Both the position numbers and the translations under genes were made by a program. The notes under the pieces are model-generated. The model was not told the origin of the DNA and did no database searches. It saw only the letters and a list, made by a program, of their open reading frames with translations. DNA of 47,408 nucleotides from Pseudomonadota bacterium (GTDB lineage: Bacteria > Desulfobacterota > Binatia > Binatales > Binataceae), in the NCBI GenBank assembly GCA_021324455.1, contig JAJPJA010000081.1:1-47408 (forward strand). Reading direction: 5' to 3'. This document shows, piece by piece, positions 44,012-47,408 of the stretch (positions are counted from its first letter, which is position 1; each line of letters opens with the position of its first letter).

Positions 44012-45181
44012 TCAGATGTTCTCGCGCACTTCGGGGCGGCGCATCTTCCACAGGAATCCGTCCATGTAGAAATGCACCAGCGATTCATAGACGGCGTAAT
44101 AAAACAGCCACAAACCGCCGGTCAGGCCGAACACTTCCACCGGCCGAATGCCTTTCAGAATCACCGCGCCCCACAGCGTCTGCAGAATTCCGATCGCGAA
44201 CAGCGGAACCGTCAGCAACGCGTACCAGCTCTTCGGATACCGCAGCATCCGCTCGAGCCTCGACGGCGCCGGATGCGGACGGCAGTAGCGGCGGCGCTGG
44301 AAACCCCACACGAATACCATGTACTCGACCGCATGGCTGAAGGCGAAGGCGACCACCGCCTGCACCGGATTGGCCCACAGCAGCGCACTGGAAATAAGCG
44401 TGGTGCCGATCGCGGCTGACATGCGCGCGCGGTTGCGAAAGCGCTGCGCGCGCCATTCGTTGTAGAGCCACAGGACGACACCGCCGGCAGCGCACGCGGC
44501 GCTCGGAATCAGCAGCCATTCGCCGTATTTCTCCATCGCCGCAATAATCACCGACGCGGCGGCGCGGATATGCTCGCCGCCGGCCAGAATTACGCCCTTG
44601 TTCTTGGGCGCGGTGTAGCTGAAATAAAGCGGTATCCAGCACAGGATCAGGTACTTGTCGATCCATGCCGGAGTGCCGCGCTGGACGGCGTCGGGATCTT
44701 TGGCCCGGTAAAGCCGCATGATGCCGAACTTCTGCATGTAGGTGTGCCAGAAGTTCCACAGCAGCGAGAAGAACACCACCGCGGCGAGGGCGCGGCCGGC
44801 AATCGAGCCCATCCCCCGGTAGCTCAGCAGCGCGGGCGTTGCGGCGAACAGCAGCAGACAGATGGCCGGAAACCAGGTGAGCTGGCGCTCGAACCGGTGA
44901 AATACGTCCCGATCCAGATACGCGTAGGGCAGGCCGTAATGCCGATGCGCCAGATTCGCTCCCATCACGAAGGCGAAGATATAGAAGACCGGCATTTGAC
45001 TCCCCGCCAGCATCATCGGAACCAGCACCCAAACCCAGCTGAAATGATAGGCGGCGATATCGATTGCGGGCGACAGATGCCATGACGGGCTGCTGGCGCC
45101 GGGTTCGGGCGGACGCACGCAGCGCTCCCATACCCCGATGCGGGCGGATGCGATCTCGATTGTATGCGCCAGCGCGCCCAT
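44012..45181 (-). CDS. Polytopic membrane protein with conserved His motifs
   Basis: This 389-residue protein has about nine or ten transmembrane segments (for example WVLVPMMLAGSQMPVFYIFAF, LTWFPAICLLLFAATPALLS, YALLTVPLFAIGILQTLWG). Histidines recur near membrane borders: AHRHYGLPYAYLDR, NFWHTYMQKFGIMRLY, FSHAVEYMVFVW and VHFYMDGFLWKMRRPEVREN. Such spaced His/Tyr/Trp motifs suggest a metal-binding integral-membrane enzyme, comparable in layout to Brp/Blh-type carotenoid dioxygenases, but the family is not recognised. The ATG at 45181 opens a 40-residue soluble N-terminus with a weak ribosome-binding site. It is divergent from the phosphotriesterase-like gene. Confidence 0.6.
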   Translation of the reverse strand: MGALAHTIEIASARIGVWERCVRPPEPGASSPSWHLSPAIDIAAYHFSWVWVLVPMMLAGSQMPVFYIFAFVMGANLAHRHYGLPYAYLDRDVFHRFERQLTWFPAICLLLFAATPALLSYRGMGSIAGRALAAVVFFSLLWNFWHTYMQKFGIMRLYRAKDPDAVQRGTPAWIDKYLILCWIPLYFSYTAPKNKGVILAGGEHIRAAASVIIAAMEKYGEWLLIPSAACAAGGVVLWLYNEWRAQRFRNRARMSAAIGTTLISSALLWANPVQAVVAFAFSHAVEYMVFVWGFQRRRYCRPHPAPSRLERMLRYPKSWYALLTVPLFAIGILQTLWGAVILKGIRPVEVFGLTGGLWLFYYAVYESLVHFYMDGFLWKMRRPEVRENI

Positions 45182-45320
45182 GGGACGTCAAAAAAGCGGC
45201 TTTAATCTATAACATCGGCGCGGCTCATTTCACAGCATCGCCGCGCGCGCGCCTTTGACAGCGGAGGCGGAAGGTGCGATTCGTAAACCGCTGCCAATCC
45301 GGCTCCGAGGAGACCCAACC

Positions 45321-46286
45321 ATGAAGATCAATACCGTATTGGGAAGCTGTGACGCGGCCGACCTCGGTCCCACCCTGGTCCATGAGCATCTGCTGACCGG
45401 GATGCCCGGCGCCTACCTCGACGCCGCCGATTTCAATCGCAAGCAGGAGTTCGCCAACGTCTGCGGCGCGGTCGAAAAGGTCAAGCAGTGCGGTATCTCG
45501 ACGATTATCGACCCCTGTCCGATGGAGCTGGGACGCGACCCCGAGTTTGCCGCGGCCATCTCCGACCGCACCGGGATGCGCGTCATCATGTCGACCGGCC
45601 TTTACAACGACGCGATGGGAATTCCGACCCATTTCCGCATGCTCGATTCGGACGAAATCGCCGAACTGTATGTGCGCGAAATCACCGACGGCATCGGTTC
45701 GACCGGAATCAAGGCGGGCTTGATCAAGGCGGCCAACAGCGGGATGCCGGGATTTGCGGGCGAGAAGGGCATCACCAAGGTCGAGGAGAAGGTTTTCCGC
45801 GCCGCGGGCCGCGCGCAAAAGGCGACCGGCGTTCCAATCCTGGTCCATAACAGCGAGACCGCGCCGTTTGGACGCGAAGTGCTCGACATCCTGGAGAGCG
45901 AGGGCGTGGAGCCCAAACGCGTGATGATCGGGCATTCGTGCGGCGTCGGCGACATGCGCTACTACTTCGATATTCTCCAGCGCGGCGCCTGGCTCGGCTT
46001 TGACCGCTTCGGAATCGAGATGGTCGCGCCCGACAAGCTGCGCCTGGCTTCGCTGATCGGGCTTCTGGGCGTCGGCCACGACCGGATCATGCTCGCGCAC
46101 GATACCGTCGCCTGCTGGCTCGGACGCCTGGGCAAGGGCATGCGCAGCATGCTGAAGAACTCGCCCAACTGGAAGCTGACGCACATCAGCGAGGACATCC
46201 TGCCGGCGCTGCGCAAAGCGGGCGTGACCGAGGACGCGATCGACACCCTGCTGGTGAAAAATCCGCGGGATTATTTCGCCGCGTAA
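45321..46286 (+). CDS. Phosphotriesterase-like metallohydrolase
   Basis: This protein is 321 residues from ATG 45321, with GAGGAG upstream. It is an amidohydrolase-superfamily TIM barrel with the complete binuclear metal set of the phosphotriesterase family: His21 and His23 (VHEHL), bridging Lys131 (probably carbamylated, TGIKAGLI), His176 (LVHNSETA), His205 (GHSCG) and Asp261 (LAHDTVA). Natural substrates of such enzymes are mostly lactones or phosphoesters; which one applies here is not determined. It is followed 36 bp later by a D-aminoacylase-like gene in the same direction, probably one operon. Confidence 0.9.
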   Translation: MKINTVLGSCDAADLGPTLVHEHLLTGMPGAYLDAADFNRKQEFANVCGAVEKVKQCGISTIIDPCPMELGRDPEFAAAISDRTGMRVIMSTGLYNDAMGIPTHFRMLDSDEIAELYVREITDGIGSTGIKAGLIKAANSGMPGFAGEKGITKVEEKVFRAAGRAQKATGVPILVHNSETAPFGREVLDILESEGVEPKRVMIGHSCGVGDMRYYFDILQRGAWLGFDRFGIEMVAPDKLRLASLIGLLGVGHDRIMLAHDTVACWLGRLGKGMRSMLKNSPNWKLTHISEDILPALRKAGVTEDAIDTLLVKNPRDYFAA

Positions 46287-46322
46287 CGCCGCTGGCCTGA
46301 TGCAAAATCGAGAGGAACCGCC

Positions 46323-47408
46323 ATGGACTACGATCTGAAAATCAGCGGTGGAACGATTATCGACGGCACCGGCAAGTCCGGTGTGCAAGGCGACCTGGCA
46401 ATCAAGGCGGGCAAAATCGCGGCCATCGGCAACGTGCGCGGCGCGGCCGCCCGCACCGTGGATGCCGCCGGTTTGGCGGTCGCGCCCGGCTTCGTCGATA
46501 TCCATACCCATTACGACGCCCAGATTCTGTGGGATCGGATGCTGACCATCTCGCCCTGGCATGGCGTGACCTCCGTCGTGTTCGGCAACTGCGGCTTCGG
46601 CGTCGCGCCCACGCGCCGCGAGCATCGCGGACTCATCATGCGCACGCTGGAGAAGGTCGAAGGCATGAGTATCGACGCGCTCGAAGGCGGATTGGGTTAC
46701 CAATGGCCCTTCGAGACGTTCCCCCAATACCTCGACGCGATTGAGCGCCGCGGCGCCGCGATCAATTTCGGCGCGCTGGTCGGCCACACCCCGGTGCGGC
46801 TTTACGTCATGGGCGAGGAGTCGATGGAACGCGCGGCCACCGATCAGGAGATCGCGCGGATGCGCCAGCTTGTGCGCGAAGCACTGTCCGCCGGCGCCAT
46901 CGGCTTCGCGACCTCTAAGGCGTTCACGCATATCGGCTACCTCGGCAAGCCGGTTCCCAGCCGTTTCGCCGATTGGAACGAAATCGAAGCCCTCACCTCG
47001 ACCCTGGGCGAGGCCGGCCGCGGCGTAGTCGAAGTGACGCCGGGTGCCGGCCTGATGTACGACGAGTTCGCGCAAATCGTGCGCGGCAACGGCCGGCCGA
47101 TCACGTTCGCGATGGTGACCGGGGCGGGCGGTCCGAACGCGCATCGCAAGGGCATGCACCGGGCGCACCAGCTCATCGAACAGGGCCTGCCGCTGGTTCC
47201 GCAGGTAATCGGCCGTCCGGTCGTCAACGAGGTCTGTTTCAAGGATCCATTCGTATTCGAAAATATGGATTTCTTCAGGCCGGTGTCCGAGGCGCTGGAG
47301 ATCGACGGCAAGATGCGGGTGTACACGGATCCCGCGTTTCGCCGCACCTTCAAGGAGCATATCGCCGCCGGGCGGGGACCGCTGGGTCAACCCTGGAATT
47401 ACGCCCAG
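46323..47408 (+). CDS. N-acyl-D-amino-acid deacylase-like amidohydrolase, truncated by window end
   Basis: The ATG at 46323 is preceded by GAGAGGA. About 361 residues are visible and the frame is still open at the window edge. The N-terminal composite beta domain (LKISGGTIIDGTGKSGV; AAGLAVAPGFVDIHTHYDAQ) leads to a TIM barrel with the metal motif His61/His63 and Cys90 in the family signature FGNCGFGVAPT. Members remove acyl groups from N-acyl-D-amino acids or open related cyclic amides and lactams. Substrate specificity is open. It is in the same direction as the phosphotriesterase-like gene and probably co-transcribed. Confidence 0.88.
   Translation, partial: MDYDLKISGGTIIDGTGKSGVQGDLAIKAGKIAAIGNVRGAAARTVDAAGLAVAPGFVDIHTHYDAQILWDRMLTISPWHGVTSVVFGNCGFGVAPTRREHRGLIMRTLEKVEGMSIDALEGGLGYQWPFETFPQYLDAIERRGAAINFGALVGHTPVRLYVMGEESMERAATDQEIARMRQLVREALSAGAIGFATSKAFTHIGYLGKPVPSRFADWNEIEALTSTLGEAGRGVVEVTPGAGLMYDEFAQIVRGNGRPITFAMVTGAGGPNAHRKGMHRAHQLIEQGLPLVPQVIGRPVVNEVCFKDPFVFENMDFFRPVSEALEIDGKMRVYTDPAFRRTFKEHIAAGRGPLGQPWNYAQ

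Noticed and set aside
45225..47390. 721-residue minus-strand frame
   Set aside because: It is antisense to two well-recognised amidohydrolase-superfamily genes and has no domain signature.
1..47408. CRISPR arrays, tRNA or rRNA genes, insertion sequences
   Set aside because: No regularly spaced repeats, cloverleaf-like segments, rRNA motifs or transposase motifs were seen on either strand.

Overview
The window is GC-rich, densely coded DNA from a diderm (outer-membrane) bacterium. The evidence for an outer membrane is a TamA/TamB-type pair, an OmpA-domain lipoprotein and several exported proteins. The mix of CoA-ester enzymes, a class III alcohol dehydrogenase, a phosphotriesterase-like hydrolase, a D-aminoacylase-like amidohydrolase, a DUF1800 protein and a giant sedolisin fits an uncultured soil or sediment lineage such as Binatota. 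That taxonomic guess is inference only: the window holds no rRNA or other marker gene.

Region 1 (1-16.1 kb). A very large minus-strand gene that leaves the window at base 1 encodes a Tc-toxin A-subunit-like protein. It is recognised by the paired-Cys/SPAAY motif of the family and by the YFLID...RCLMNLE and WMQRYRLW...WPENW blocks. It is divergent from a small alpha/beta-hydrolase. Next come tamB and tamA (minus strand), an EmrB/DHA2 drug-efflux-type MFS gene (minus strand), and a divergent crotonase-family gene.

Region 2 (16.2-32.3 kb). This is a single-direction phage morphogenesis and lysis module. It contains large terminase, an HPr-kinase-like P-loop protein, an N4-gp56-type major capsid protein, a small basic protein, a head-tail adaptor-like protein, two tail/structural proteins in a chain of overlapping starts and stops, a glycine-rich fibre-like protein, a small protein, a GNAT-like protein, an internal-virion-like protein, two short accessory ORFs, a 1121-residue tailspike-like protein, a TM/coiled-coil protein, a muralytic enzyme and a holin-like protein. 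A textbook intrinsic terminator closes it. I find no portal, small terminase, integrase, repressor or replication gene. The place where the portal normally lies holds the HPr-kinase-like gene, whose Walker A lysine is replaced. Two structural-type proteins carry Sec-signal-like N-termini. The module is therefore either a decayed prophage or a domesticated particle-forming element, and it is the most unusual part of the window.

Region 3 (32.4-47.4 kb). An SDR oxidoreductase, a second crotonase-family protein and an OmpA lipoprotein lie on the plus strand. A 1745-residue sedolisin with a transmembrane segment between propeptide and protease, followed by a chain of Ig-like/propeller/TIG-like domains, lies on the minus strand, as does a stand-alone Hpt phosphotransfer protein. 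Class III alcohol dehydrogenase, DUF1800, a His-rich polytopic membrane protein (minus), a phosphotriesterase-like hydrolase and a D-aminoacylase-like amidohydrolase cut by the window end complete the region.

I found no tRNA, rRNA, CRISPR array or insertion sequence.
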